Assembly: GCA_965230065.1 (NCBI GenBank)
Contig: OZ245942.1
Location: 930,001-994,000 of the forward strand
DNA length: 64,000 bases
Source: G965230065 sp965230065
Lineage (GTDB): Bacteria; Bacteroidota; Bacteroidia; Cytophagales; Cyclobacteriaceae
Reading direction: 5' to 3'
In this document: positions 1 through 8,023 of the stretch, one piece after another
Layout: the number at the start of each line of letters is the position of its first letter
Position numbering within the stretch: position 1 is the stretch's first letter
Made by a program: the position numbers and the translations under genes
The notes under the pieces: generated by a model
Databases searched by the model: none
What the model was told of the DNA's origin: nothing
The model's input: only the letters and a program-made list of their open reading frames with translations

Positions 1-5
1 AAAAG

Positions 6-704
6 ATGAAACCGCTAAAAACTTATTTTTTGTCTGCATCAATATTGTTTTTATTCTTAATGCCAGGCTGCCAGCAAGATGAACTGGATACAATGAATAT
101 TCAACCCTATCAGCCACCACCTGTTTACAAAGCACCCAACCCCGGAGGCACACGCATTGGGCAACCCCGTGTGATAAAACAAGCATTCCCCAAGGCTACG
201 GGCTGGCGCATTATCTGGGAAGATACCGGTTTTGACAACGATTCCTGGCAAAAATACCCCGGCATTTTCAGCACCATCAACGGTTCAGTTCACAGTGTGC
301 ATTATCTTAACAATACTTCCTGGCAGAATACCGATTACGCAGATATGTACCTCTTGTTCGAACAGGTAACTTCTACCACCAGGCCCGAGTTAGTACACCC
401 GGCCCATGTGAAAGCCACTGAGTTCAAACGTTCTGATATGAGTGTGGCAGAACTGGCTGATTATGCTGAAAATAATCCGGATATGTTCCAATATTTATTT
501 GAAAACGAATCTTACGGAGTGGCAGAAGTACAGCCTATTGAAAAAGAGTCTGATTACCCCTGGTATCAGCCCGGTGAAATTTATACGTTCAAAACCGACC
601 GGGTACCTGCTAAATACGGGGCTGTCAGAATCGTAGAACTTTGGAGTCCTACTATTATTGAGGTAGTAGTACAAAAAAGTGGAATCGGCGGATTTGCTCC
701 TTAA
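6..704 (+). CDS. Secreted lipoprotein of unknown function
   Basis: This is a 232-residue protein with an N-terminal hydrophobic stretch and a lipobox (LMPGC, lipidated Cys22), so it should be an exported lipoprotein. After the Cys come a Pro-rich linker (about residues 33-50) and a compact region rich in Trp and Tyr. I do not recognise a family. It is followed by a second small lipoprotein in the same orientation about 200 bp away, and then by a sensor kinase; a shared envelope role is possible but unproven. The ATG lies five bases from the window edge, so its promoter is not visible. Confidence 0.75.
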   Translation: MKPLKTYFLSASILFLFLMPGCQQDELDTMNIQPYQPPPVYKAPNPGGTRIGQPRVIKQAFPKATGWRIIWEDTGFDNDSWQKYPGIFSTINGSVHSVHYLNNTSWQNTDYADMYLLFEQVTSTTRPELVHPAHVKATEFKRSDMSVAELADYAENNPDMFQYLFENESYGVAEVQPIEKESDYPWYQPGEIYTFKTDRVPAKYGAVRIVELWSPTIIEVVVQKSGIGGFAP

Positions 705-734
705 TGCAAACAAATTAATCCTGCCGGGCCGGAG

Positions 735-754
735 CACGGATTTCCTAACCCGTG
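735..754. repeat. Imperfect palindrome between two lipoprotein genes
   Basis: The arms CACGGATT and AACCCGTG are separated by four bases and pair with one mismatch. No T-run follows, so it is a weak terminator candidate; a small extragenic palindrome is equally possible. Confidence 0.3.
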
Positions 755-908
755 TACCCTGAATTTGCAATTTTGGGTTACTATTTGGTGCCGGCACTTG
801 ACAAATAGATACAGTCTTTTATAAGCAGATGCTGAAAAGCCTTTTTTGTTCATCTATCAAAAAACAAAGGCTCCATTCAGTCTCAGCCCATTTAAAAACC
901 ACAGAATC

Positions 909-1385
909 ATGAAAACCTTAACCTTTATCTTATTTTTATTGGCATGTTTATCATTTTTATCAGCATGTGAGGAAGATATTTCCACCATACGCACTCCTGA
1001 AGTTTCGGTGGATGCTTCCCATAAAGAAAAAACAATTTTACAAAGCAATTACCTCACCCTTCGGTTTGACCTCCGTGGCAAAAGGGATGGCACCTACCAT
1101 GTGGGCAACAATCCAGCAACGGGTAGTAAGATAAGCATGCACATAAAGGGAGGGAAAGTTGCCGGATTTCAGGTCTACAGAAAAGATGGAAATTTGGTGC
1201 AACCTAACGGCCCTTCACAAGGCCCCGGCCCCGGCATACCTGACCATGCCAAAACCCCGCAAATCATTTGTGTAGAAGGTTTGGAAATTTACTATGACCC
1301 CGTTCATGGGTACATCTTCGTACAACATGAAGATTGTGATCCCATCAACCCTGTCGTAGAAATTATCATAAACACCCGATATTAA
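909..1385 (+). CDS. Small secreted lipoprotein of unknown function
   Basis: The start is placed at the ATG at 909 because it opens directly into a signal peptide with lipobox (LSAC, Cys20); an in-frame extension to 846 would put charged residues in front of the signal. The product is 158 residues. It has a central Gly/Pro-rich segment (GPSQGPGPGIPD) and a C-terminal half with two Cys residues that could form a disulfide. No family is recognised. A clear hairpin follows the stop codon, so this gene ends its own transcript. Confidence 0.7.
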   Translation: MKTLTFILFLLACLSFLSACEEDISTIRTPEVSVDASHKEKTILQSNYLTLRFDLRGKRDGTYHVGNNPATGSKISMHIKGGKVAGFQVYRKDGNLVQPNGPSQGPGPGIPDHAKTPQIICVEGLEIYYDPVHGYIFVQHEDCDPINPVVEIIINTRY

Positions 1386-1392
1386 TTACAAT

Positions 1393-1430
1393 AGCCGGTG
1401 GTCACCAAAAAGTGGCTACCGGCTTTATTA
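1393..1430 (+). terminator. Intrinsic terminator after the small lipoprotein gene
   Basis: A 13-bp near-perfect stem (1393-1405 with 1412-1424) closes a six-base loop and is followed by TTATTATT. Confidence 0.6.
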
Positions 1431-1455
1431 TTACCGGGAATAAGCAGCAGCCATC

Positions 1456-3594
1456 ATGAGAGTTCATGAAAAAACATATTACCATCACAATTACTTTTTG
1501 AGGATAGCATACACACTGATTATTTTATTCATTTCATATCATGCCAACGCTTCCTCCTTTGCTGACAGTTTGCTGCTGGAAATAAAAAATGCTGACGATA
1601 CTTCCCGCATTCATATTTTAAACCAACTTGCCGCCCACTACCAATTTGCTGATGCTGCCAAAGCCAAACATTATCTGGATTTGGCATTGGCCGAAGCACA
1701 ACAGGAAAATTTCAAACCGGGTGAAGCCGATGCCCTGCGCAACATGGGCGTATACTATTTACTGCAACGGGAGTATGAACTCAGCAAAACATACACTTCC
1801 CTGGCTTTGCGCCTGTTCAATACACTTGGGCAGCAAAAAGGAATTGCGGAATGTTATAAAAACCTGGGCGTAGCTGATTTCTACACAGGAAATTTTTCCG
1901 AAGCCATGCAACATTACCAACAGGCTCTACCCCTTTTTCAAAAACTGAACGATCTCAGCGGACAGGCAAAATGCCTTGCCAACCTGGGGCTTATCCATGA
2001 TCATTATGGCAATTATCAAAAGGCGCTGCATTATTTTTTGCAAAGCCTGAAGATAAATGAAAAGATTGGCAGTGATGATGGCATGGCATCCAGTTATGGT
2101 TACATTGCCTATGTATACCATAATCTGAATGAATTTCATGCTGCCCTAGCATATCAACAAAAAGCACTTAAAATTTTTGAAACTACAGGAAACAAAGCAC
2201 GCATAGGCGGGCTGCTCAGCGATATGGGCAATAATTATTTACTGTTAAAAGATTATTCAAATGCTTTGGATTATTACCAACGCGCGCTGGCTATGGCTAC
2301 TGAAACAGGGGATGCCCAAAAAGAAGCTTTTGCCTTCAACAATATGGGTGCTGCGTACAAAGGAATGGAACAATTTGAGCTTGCCCTTACTTATTATACA
2401 AAAGCTTTACATCTCAAAGAAAAGCTTAATGACAAACGTACCCTCTCCAATACCCTCAATAACATTGCTGAAATACATACTCACTTAGCAAATTATAGCC
2501 AGGCTATTGCTTTCGCCCAAAAAGGGTTAGCATTGGCCAGGGAGGGCGGGGCAAAAAAAGACCAGCAAAACCTGCACCTGGTACTCTCCAAAATTTATGA
2601 AGCACAGGCAAACCCTGCCCGGGCATTGGCCCATTACCAGCAATACAGCAGTATCCGGGACAGTATTTTCAATGAAGAAAAAGCCCGCCAAATTGCCGAA
2701 ATGCAAACAAAATATGATGTGGAAAAGAAAGAGCAGGAAATTGCAGCCCAACAACTGGAAATAAGTTTACTGGAAAAAAATAAAATTACTGAACGAAACC
2801 TGCGGTTCGCCCTGATGGCAAGCACGGCCCTGTTCATTTTACTAGCCATATTCATCTACAGCCGGTACAACACCAAACGAAAAACAGCACAGGTACTTGA
2901 CCAAAAAAACAGAGAAATTGAAAGCAAAAATGAAGAGATAAAAGTAATGAACAAAGAGCTTGAAAAAAGGATGTTGCGGGCACAGATGGATCCGCATTTT
3001 ATTTTCAATGCGCTCAACGCCATCCAACACCTGATTACCATCAATGATAAAACTTCGGCTTTAAAATATTTGTCAAAATTTTCAAAACTGGTGCGCCAAA
3101 CCCTTGAAAATTCGGTCAGTCATAAAGTACCAATCGCCGATGAAATAAGAATGCTCGAGTACTATATTGAACTAGAGTCTCTCCGCTTCAGCAATCAATT
3201 TGAATATGCCATTGAAATTGACGAAGGGTTGGATATTTATAATGCAGAGATCCCTTTTCTGCTATTACAGCCCTATGTTGAAAATGCCATTGTACATGGA
3301 TTGCGGCACAAAAAGGCACAAGGTTTGTTAAAAGTTCAATTACAAAGCCAGCAAGATCACCTGCTTTGTGTAATTGAAGATAATGGCATAGGCAGAAAAC
3401 AAGCGGTAAAAATAAATGCCAATCACCGAAAGCACCACATCTCAAGGGGCATGTCGGTAACTCACCAAAGATTGGCCGCACTCAATAAAGACCAAAAGCA
3501 TTTAACCCAATTAAAGGTTACAGATTTATATGACCATACAATGAAAGCTTCTGGCACAAAGGTGGAAATCTCTATTCCACTGGAAGTAGACTGA
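1456..3594 (+). CDS. TPR-containing sensor histidine kinase, LytS/YehU type
   Basis: This 712-residue membrane kinase starts with a signal/anchor segment (about residues 12-32), followed by a periplasmic array of tetratricopeptide repeats (about 60-400), a short coiled coil, a transmembrane helix (about 448-470), a second cytoplasmic coiled coil and a His_kinase domain of the LytS class. The phospho-acceptor is His514 in MDPHFIFNALN. The ATP-binding part shows an N box (QPYVENAIVHGL) and a G box (EDNGIGRKQA). Such kinases usually phosphorylate a LytTR-type response regulator encoded next door, but none is present here: the next gene is convergent amt. It is therefore an orphan kinase within this window. 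Confidence 0.9.
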   Translation: MRVHEKTYYHHNYFLRIAYTLIILFISYHANASSFADSLLLEIKNADDTSRIHILNQLAAHYQFADAAKAKHYLDLALAEAQQENFKPGEADALRNMGVYYLLQREYELSKTYTSLALRLFNTLGQQKGIAECYKNLGVADFYTGNFSEAMQHYQQALPLFQKLNDLSGQAKCLANLGLIHDHYGNYQKALHYFLQSLKINEKIGSDDGMASSYGYIAYVYHNLNEFHAALAYQQKALKIFETTGNKARIGGLLSDMGNNYLLLKDYSNALDYYQRALAMATETGDAQKEAFAFNNMGAAYKGMEQFELALTYYTKALHLKEKLNDKRTLSNTLNNIAEIHTHLANYSQAIAFAQKGLALAREGGAKKDQQNLHLVLSKIYEAQANPARALAHYQQYSSIRDSIFNEEKARQIAEMQTKYDVEKKEQEIAAQQLEISLLEKNKITERNLRFALMASTALFILLAIFIYSRYNTKRKTAQVLDQKNREIESKNEEIKVMNKELEKRMLRAQMDPHFIFNALNAIQHLITINDKTSALKYLSKFSKLVRQTLENSVSHKVPIADEIRMLEYYIELESLRFSNQFEYAIEIDEGLDIYNAEIPFLLLQPYVENAIVHGLRHKKAQGLLKVQLQSQQDHLLCVIEDNGIGRKQAVKINANHRKHHISRGMSVTHQRLAALNKDQKHLTQLKVTDLYDHTMKASGTKVEISIPLEVD

Positions 3595-3600
3595 TTGGGC

Positions 3601-3639
3601 AAAAAAAATACCTGCCCCAAAAAGAAGCAGGTATTTTTT
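3601..3639. terminator. Bidirectional terminator between kinase gene and amt
   Basis: The stem TACCTGC (3609-3615) pairs with GCAGGTA (3627-3633), with an A-run before and a T-run after. It can therefore stop transcription from both convergent genes. Confidence 0.75.
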
Positions 3640-3659
3640 CAATGATATTTACCTATCAA

Positions 3660-4916
3660 CTAGGCATAACTTTTCTCAGTTTCAGTTTCTATCATATCAG
3701 GATAAGCGCGCATTTTGTGCTCTCCAATATCCAGTCCTTCAATTTCTTCTTCTTCAGATACACGGATACCCATAGTAAGTTTCAGAACATAAAAGATGAT
3801 GAAAGAAGTAATTAAACAGAAAGCACCTACACTGACAATACCAATAAGCTGGCTTACTATCTGTGCACCACCGGCAAGGTCACCAAATAGCCCAACAGCC
3901 AAAGTACCCCAGATACCGCACACCAGGTGAACAGAGATAGCACCTACAGGATCGTCCAGTTTCATTTTATCTAAGGTAACTACTGATATTACAACCAATA
4001 CACCGGCAATTAGTCCGATAAACAACGCATCGGTTATGCTCATAAGGTCTGCCCCGGCAGTAATCCCTACCAATCCGGCCAGGACACCGTTGAGGATCAT
4101 AGAAAGGTCGTTTGACTTAACGATGAAGATTGAGCCAAACATAGCACCTACCGCACCGGCGGCCGCGGCGATAGTAGTGGTTACAAATACCAAGGATACC
4201 AAACCAGGATCAGCACTTAATACTGAACCACCGTTGAAACCATACCATCCGAACCAAAGTAAGAAAACACCGATAGCACCCAAGGGCATATTGTGCCCGG
4301 CAATCGGCCTAATTTTTCCACCTACGTACTTACCCAGACGGGGGCCTAAAAGAATAACGCCTATCAAAGCTGCCCATCCACCTACAGAGTGTACAATGGT
4401 AGAACCTGCAAAATCATAAAAAGGTGTTTCCATGGCATCTAACCAACCTGCACCCCATTTCCACATACCCACTACAGGATAACATAAGCCAACATATACC
4501 AATGTGAATACCAGGAAACTATATAATTTAATACGCTCAGCTACAGCCCCCGATACGATAGTGGCAGCCGTAGCAGCAAACATGGCTTGAAACAGAAAAT
4601 CTGTCCAATAAGTGTAATTACCATCGGCATATTCTATCAAACCTGCGGCACCTTCGGGGTTTGATAACCCAAAGCCTGCAAATCCGAAAAAAGCCCCGGC
4701 AAAATCCCCACCGGGATACATGATATTAAAACCCCAGAAGCAATAAGTTAAAATACCAATGGCAAGTATCATGGTATTTTTAAACAAAATATTAACAGTG
4801 TTTTTTGATTGCGTGAATCCGGTTTCGAGGGCAGCAAAACCAAGGTGCATAATGAAAACCAGTATTGTTGCTACCATCATCCAGATGTTGTTTGCAGTAA
4901 ATAAAGCTACGTCCAT
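3660..4916 (-). CDS. amt: Ammonium transporter, Amt family
   Basis: This 418-residue polytopic inner-membrane protein has about eleven predicted helices and conducts ammonium/ammonia into the cell. The twin pore histidines are visible as His176 (GSTIVHSVGG) and His330 (ISVHLVCGIWG), and the family motif FNGGSVLSADPG is intact. The cytoplasmic C-terminal tail (GIRVSEEEEIEGLDIGEHK) is the part that docks the P-II protein. The glnB/glnK-like gene lies 57 bp upstream on the same strand, the classical glnK-amtB pairing, so both are expected to be induced by nitrogen limitation. Confidence 0.95.
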   Translation of the reverse strand: MDVALFTANNIWMMVATILVFIMHLGFAALETGFTQSKNTVNILFKNTMILAIGILTYCFWGFNIMYPGGDFAGAFFGFAGFGLSNPEGAAGLIEYADGNYTYWTDFLFQAMFAATAATIVSGAVAERIKLYSFLVFTLVYVGLCYPVVGMWKWGAGWLDAMETPFYDFAGSTIVHSVGGWAALIGVILLGPRLGKYVGGKIRPIAGHNMPLGAIGVFLLWFGWYGFNGGSVLSADPGLVSLVFVTTTIAAAAGAVGAMFGSIFIVKSNDLSMILNGVLAGLVGITAGADLMSITDALFIGLIAGVLVVISVVTLDKMKLDDPVGAISVHLVCGIWGTLAVGLFGDLAGGAQIVSQLIGIVSVGAFCLITSFIIFYVLKLTMGIRVSEEEEIEGLDIGEHKMRAYPDMIETETEKSYA

Positions 4917-4973
4917 GAGATTGATGTTTTTTAGATTGATTGATTAATAAATAACTTTTAAACGATTGTTAAC

Positions 4974-5309
4974 TTAAATTGCGGCGGTTCCTTCTTCGCC
5001 AGTTCTGATTCTGTAAACTCTTTCCAAATCGGTTACGAATATTTTTCCATCACCAATGGTACCTGTTTTGGCTATCTTAAGAATAGTTTCAATACAGGAT
5101 TCCAAAAAGCCGTCTGATACGACGATTTCCAGTTTGGTACGTGGAATGTAACCTACATCATAAGTGGCTCCACGGTAGGTACGGTATTCTTTCTCCAGGC
5201 CGTGCCCTTTTACATCATAAAACGACATAAAAGTTACTCCTACCGCAGCCAGGCCATCCACAACTTCCTCAAACTTTGATGTTCTGATGATTGCTTCTAC
5301 TTTTTTCAT
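4974..5309 (-). CDS. glnB: Nitrogen regulatory protein P-II
   Basis: This 111-residue trimeric signal protein binds ATP/ADP and 2-oxoglutarate and gates ammonium uptake and assimilation. The T-loop reads YRGATYDVGYIPRTK, with Tyr50 at the position of the modified Tyr51 of enterobacterial GlnB. The C-terminal signature GDGKIFVTDLERVYRIRTGE is complete. It is first in a two-gene unit with amt, which suggests a GlnK-like role in blocking Amt. The leader is an unusually AT-rich 560-bp intergenic region. Confidence 0.93.
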   Translation of the reverse strand: MKKVEAIIRTSKFEEVVDGLAAVGVTFMSFYDVKGHGLEKEYRTYRGATYDVGYIPRTKLEIVVSDGFLESCIETILKIAKTGTIGDGKIFVTDLERVYRIRTGEEGTAAI

Positions 5310-5868
5310 AGGGGTATTAAGTTTTATAGTTTTTAAAATATTGGCTCATTTTTAACCATGTATGAAATAAAATTTTTTATAGGTAAAAACATGTTTTACA
5401 AATATTAAATATTTCAAAATGCTAAATAAGGTAAATATTTTCTATATAAAAATAGTGTTTGGTAAAATTTCGTTTTATTTTAATATTTTTTAAAAAAACT
5501 AAGTAATTTTTAATATCACAGGTAAATATGAGTGTGTTTTTAATAACATCGATAATGAGAATGCTTAAAAAACACCTGAAAATGAGGTATAACCGATTCT
5601 GAATAAGTCTTTCACTCATATATTTTCAGTACGCAATCTTCAAAAAACCAAAATATTCTTCTTTATACTTACATTATCTACGTAATATTCTTCTTAATCT
5701 ACTTTTGGGTGTGATTTCTTCCCAAATTGGGAAAGCCTTCCCAATTTGTAACGGTTTTGAAAGAGGTTATTATCGTAAATAACTGATAATCAGTACCTTA
5801 AAATGATGGCATTATCATTTCTATATTCTTTTCAAAAAATTATTAATACAACAAGAACAACAAACATT
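5310..5868. other. AT-rich divergent intergenic region (glnB / Hpt gene)
   Basis: These 559 bp hold no convincing gene. The half next to glnB is very AT-rich with many short A and T runs, as expected for a promoter region. The half next to the Hpt-like gene holds the TTCCCAA palindrome cluster listed separately. No sigma-54 site with the usual GG/GC elements was recognised. Confidence 0.5.
5719..5748. promoter_or_regulatory. Operator-like cluster of three TTCCCAA half-sites
   Basis: TTCCCAA-A-TTGGGAA (5719-5733) is a perfect palindrome. It is followed after four bases by a third half-site, so that 5723-5733 and 5738-5748 also form a perfect 11-bp stem. No T-run follows, arguing against a terminator. 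It lies 121 bp before the Hpt-like gene. Confidence 0.45.
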
Positions 5869-6231
5869 ATGGGCAATCAGATTAATGTTCAGAATTATTT
5901 AGACCTGGCAGACAATGACTGGGATTTTCTGTATAAACTTATTCAACAATCAAATGCCGGGCTAGCTGAGTTTAAGGAAAATTATCAGGATGCACTGGAA
6001 ACCGCAGACATAGAAAAACTACGCGATGCTATTCATAAAATAAAGCCAACACTGATTATTTTGGAAGCCAATAAATTATTGGAACTCTTGGAGGAGGCAA
6101 AGGAAATATTAACCGAGGAGAAGCAGGATCCAGCCCGGACTTATATCAATTCGGCACTGACCAACCGTGAGGTGGAAGAAATTATTGCGCTGTTAGAAAA
6201 CTACTTGACAACAGCGCCTTCAATCCAATAA
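5869..6231 (+). CDS. Hpt-like phosphotransfer protein
   Basis: The start at 5869 (MGNQINVQ) is preferred; an upstream in-frame ATG at 5803 would add a basic, unrelated leader. The 120-residue all-helical protein resembles free-standing histidine phosphotransfer domains: the candidate phosphorylated histidine lies in LRDAIHKIKPTL, followed by a second amphipathic helix. The usual HxxKG motif is altered (HKIKP), so phosphotransfer is likely but not certain. It stands alone, with no kinase or receiver gene beside it, and its gene ends 28 bp before a convergent gene. Confidence 0.6.
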   Translation: MGNQINVQNYLDLADNDWDFLYKLIQQSNAGLAEFKENYQDALETADIEKLRDAIHKIKPTLIILEANKLLELLEEAKEILTEEKQDPARTYINSALTNREVEEIIALLENYLTTAPSIQ

Positions 6232-6259
6232 GCAGGTAATTGAGATAATAGTTAACTTC

Positions 6260-6874
6260 TCATTTATCATTATCTATTTCAAACAAACGGTCTACAAACT
6301 CATCAAAGCTCAGGGCATGTTTATACAAGCGGTCAGAATAAATACTTACCAGTAATTTAATATATTGAGGACTGTCGTTCGTCAAAACATATTCCAGGGA
6401 AACATTACCATACAATTGCTCATTCGGAGTAAGCAAGTCCGCACTCTGTTGCAGGTTTAATGGTGGCTTCATATAATACTTCTCCCGGGTTTCCACATAG
6501 TTTTTCTTATCTATAATTTGCCGGTCGGCATTGGCAAGTCGGTAATCCATCTCCAATACACGTTCTTTAAAAAACTCAAAAAGATGTTGAAACTGCTTTT
6601 TTCCTATCTCAGGAAGGTAGTTAATGGCAAATCCATTGGCGTATGCAGATTGAAACAGGTGGATAGTTATGTCAGACTGTATACCAGCCTTCTTATAATA
6701 ATAAGCCTGGGCTACATTTTCTAAGAATCGGGAATAAACAGGGCTTATTTTCCAGTTATCAAATTCCTTTATTTCACGGTTATTACGCTTGAGCACTTCA
6801 TGCACAGCCACCCCAACAGCCGGGTTATCGGTCTTGGGAAAAACTTTTTTAACAATTTTATCGAAAAATGACAT
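6260..6874 (-). CDS. Conserved-looking cytoplasmic protein of unknown function
   Basis: The protein is 204 residues from the ATG at 6874 (MSFFDKIVKKVFPK); an in-frame GTG at 6916 would lengthen it by 14 residues and is less likely. It has no signal peptide or membrane segment, is rich in Tyr, Phe, Lys and Glu, and appears mainly helical. I do not recognise a domain. It lies 56 bp downstream of yaaA on the same strand and may be co-transcribed with it. Confidence 0.65.
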   Translation of the reverse strand: MSFFDKIVKKVFPKTDNPAVGVAVHEVLKRNNREIKEFDNWKISPVYSRFLENVAQAYYYKKAGIQSDITIHLFQSAYANGFAINYLPEIGKKQFQHLFEFFKERVLEMDYRLANADRQIIDKKNYVETREKYYMKPPLNLQQSADLLTPNEQLYGNVSLEYVLTNDSPQYIKLLVSIYSDRLYKHALSFDEFVDRLFEIDNDK

Positions 6875-6930
6875 GCTTGTGCTTCGGTATACTTCATCTA
6901 ACGCAATGCTCCGCACGGATGTTCAGCAGG

Positions 6931-7707
6931 TTACCGTACGAACACCCATTCTTTTTCAGTAGAAAAGTCATCGCTGTATTCATAACCTGCTTCATTGAAA
7001 GTTTTTAGCTGCTCTGCTTTCTCTATCCTGTTTTTGATGATAAAGTTGGTCATCGTGCCCCTGGCTCGTTTGGCATGCAGGGCAATGACCTTGTACGTTC
7101 CGTTTTTATATTGCTTAAATACGGGCGTAACGAGTTCACTTTTCAGCTTTTTGGTATTTACTGCTTTAAAATATTCATTGGATGCCAGGTTTACGAGTAC
7201 TTTTTCAGAATGCTGCTGCAGTTGAGCGTTCAGTTGTTCTGTAATTTTATCCCCCCAAAAAGCGTACAGGCTGTTTCCTTCGGGGTTCGATAGCTTCATG
7301 CCCATCTCAAGGCGATAAGGCTGTATCAAATCCAGTGGGCGTAATAAACCATACAACCCTGATAACATGCGTACATGTGCTTGTGCAAAATCAAACTCTT
7401 CTTTGGTATACTCATCCACTGCAATATCTGTGTACACATCCCCTTTGAATGCCAACAAAGCCTGCCGGGCATTTTTTAGTGTAAAGGGCACAGAAAAGTT
7501 TTGATACCTTTCATAATTCAATGTAGCCAGCTTCTCACTGATACTCATCAACTTTGCAATTTGCGCTTCCGATTTTTTCCCCAAAAGCTTAGCCAGTTGT
7601 TGCGTTTCTTCCATGAACCCGGGTTCATCATGCTTAAGCTTTTTTGCAATACCAGCCCGTTCGTCCGAAAAATCCAGGGTTTTGGAAGGTGAAAGTATGA
7701 TAATCAT
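6931..7707 (-). CDS. yaaA: Peroxide stress protein YaaA (UPF0246)
   Basis: This 258-residue cytoplasmic protein matches the YaaA/DUF328 family over its whole length: N-terminal MIIILSPSKTLDF, then central LSGLYGLLRPLDLIQPYRLEMG and C-terminal ALHAKRARGTMTNFIIKNR. In Escherichia coli the family lowers free intracellular iron and protects DNA during hydrogen peroxide stress. The gene stands apart from the nitrogen genes and is followed by an unknown gene. Its upstream region carries a long inverted repeat. Confidence 0.92.
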   Translation of the reverse strand: MIIILSPSKTLDFSDERAGIAKKLKHDEPGFMEETQQLAKLLGKKSEAQIAKLMSISEKLATLNYERYQNFSVPFTLKNARQALLAFKGDVYTDIAVDEYTKEEFDFAQAHVRMLSGLYGLLRPLDLIQPYRLEMGMKLSNPEGNSLYAFWGDKITEQLNAQLQQHSEKVLVNLASNEYFKAVNTKKLKSELVTPVFKQYKNGTYKVIALHAKRARGTMTNFIIKNRIEKAEQLKTFNEAGYEYSDDFSTEKEWVFVR

Positions 7708-8023
7708 TGTGTTATGCTTGAATAATGTTTATTGAACAAATAAAGTAATGAATACGTAACTGACCAAACAACAAATATGTTAACCCAATGGCAGATTATC
7801 CATAAATTAGCCTAAAATAATTCATGGAGGTACTAGCGTTCCCAAGTAATTTTTACGAATAGATTACAGATGGTAGTTGCAGTGGCACCGGGCAGTAAGT
7901 AAGCTGGAGAGTTTCATGATTGCCTGCTGCCACTGCCGCTGCTTCCTCTTTATTTCATAACCATCGCATCTATCACCTGAGTTGAATACTTAAAAGTACA
8001 CCGTACTTTTGTTTGTGCAGGGT
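7708..8023. other. Intergenic region upstream of yaaA and downstream of gntP
   Basis: These 316 bp contain no gene. They hold a perfect 9-bp inverted repeat GCAGTGGCA/TGCCACTGC (7879-7887 and 7928-7936), with room for further inner pairing, and the gntP terminator hairpin near 8000. A yaaA promoter is expected here but no clear consensus was found. Confidence 0.5.
7992..8010 (-). terminator. Terminator hairpin after gntP
   Basis: AAAAGTAC and GTACTTTT form a perfect 8-bp stem with a three-base loop, 14 bp beyond the gntP stop. On the minus strand the 3' arm ends in TTTT. Confidence 0.5.

Noticed and set aside
57..251. Minus-strand reading frame inside the first lipoprotein gene
   Set aside because: It overlaps a protein with a clear lipobox and has no family-like sequence.
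4036..4419. 127-residue plus-strand frame within amt
   Set aside because: It is an antisense shadow of the Amt coding frame, low in sequence complexity, with no signal or domain.
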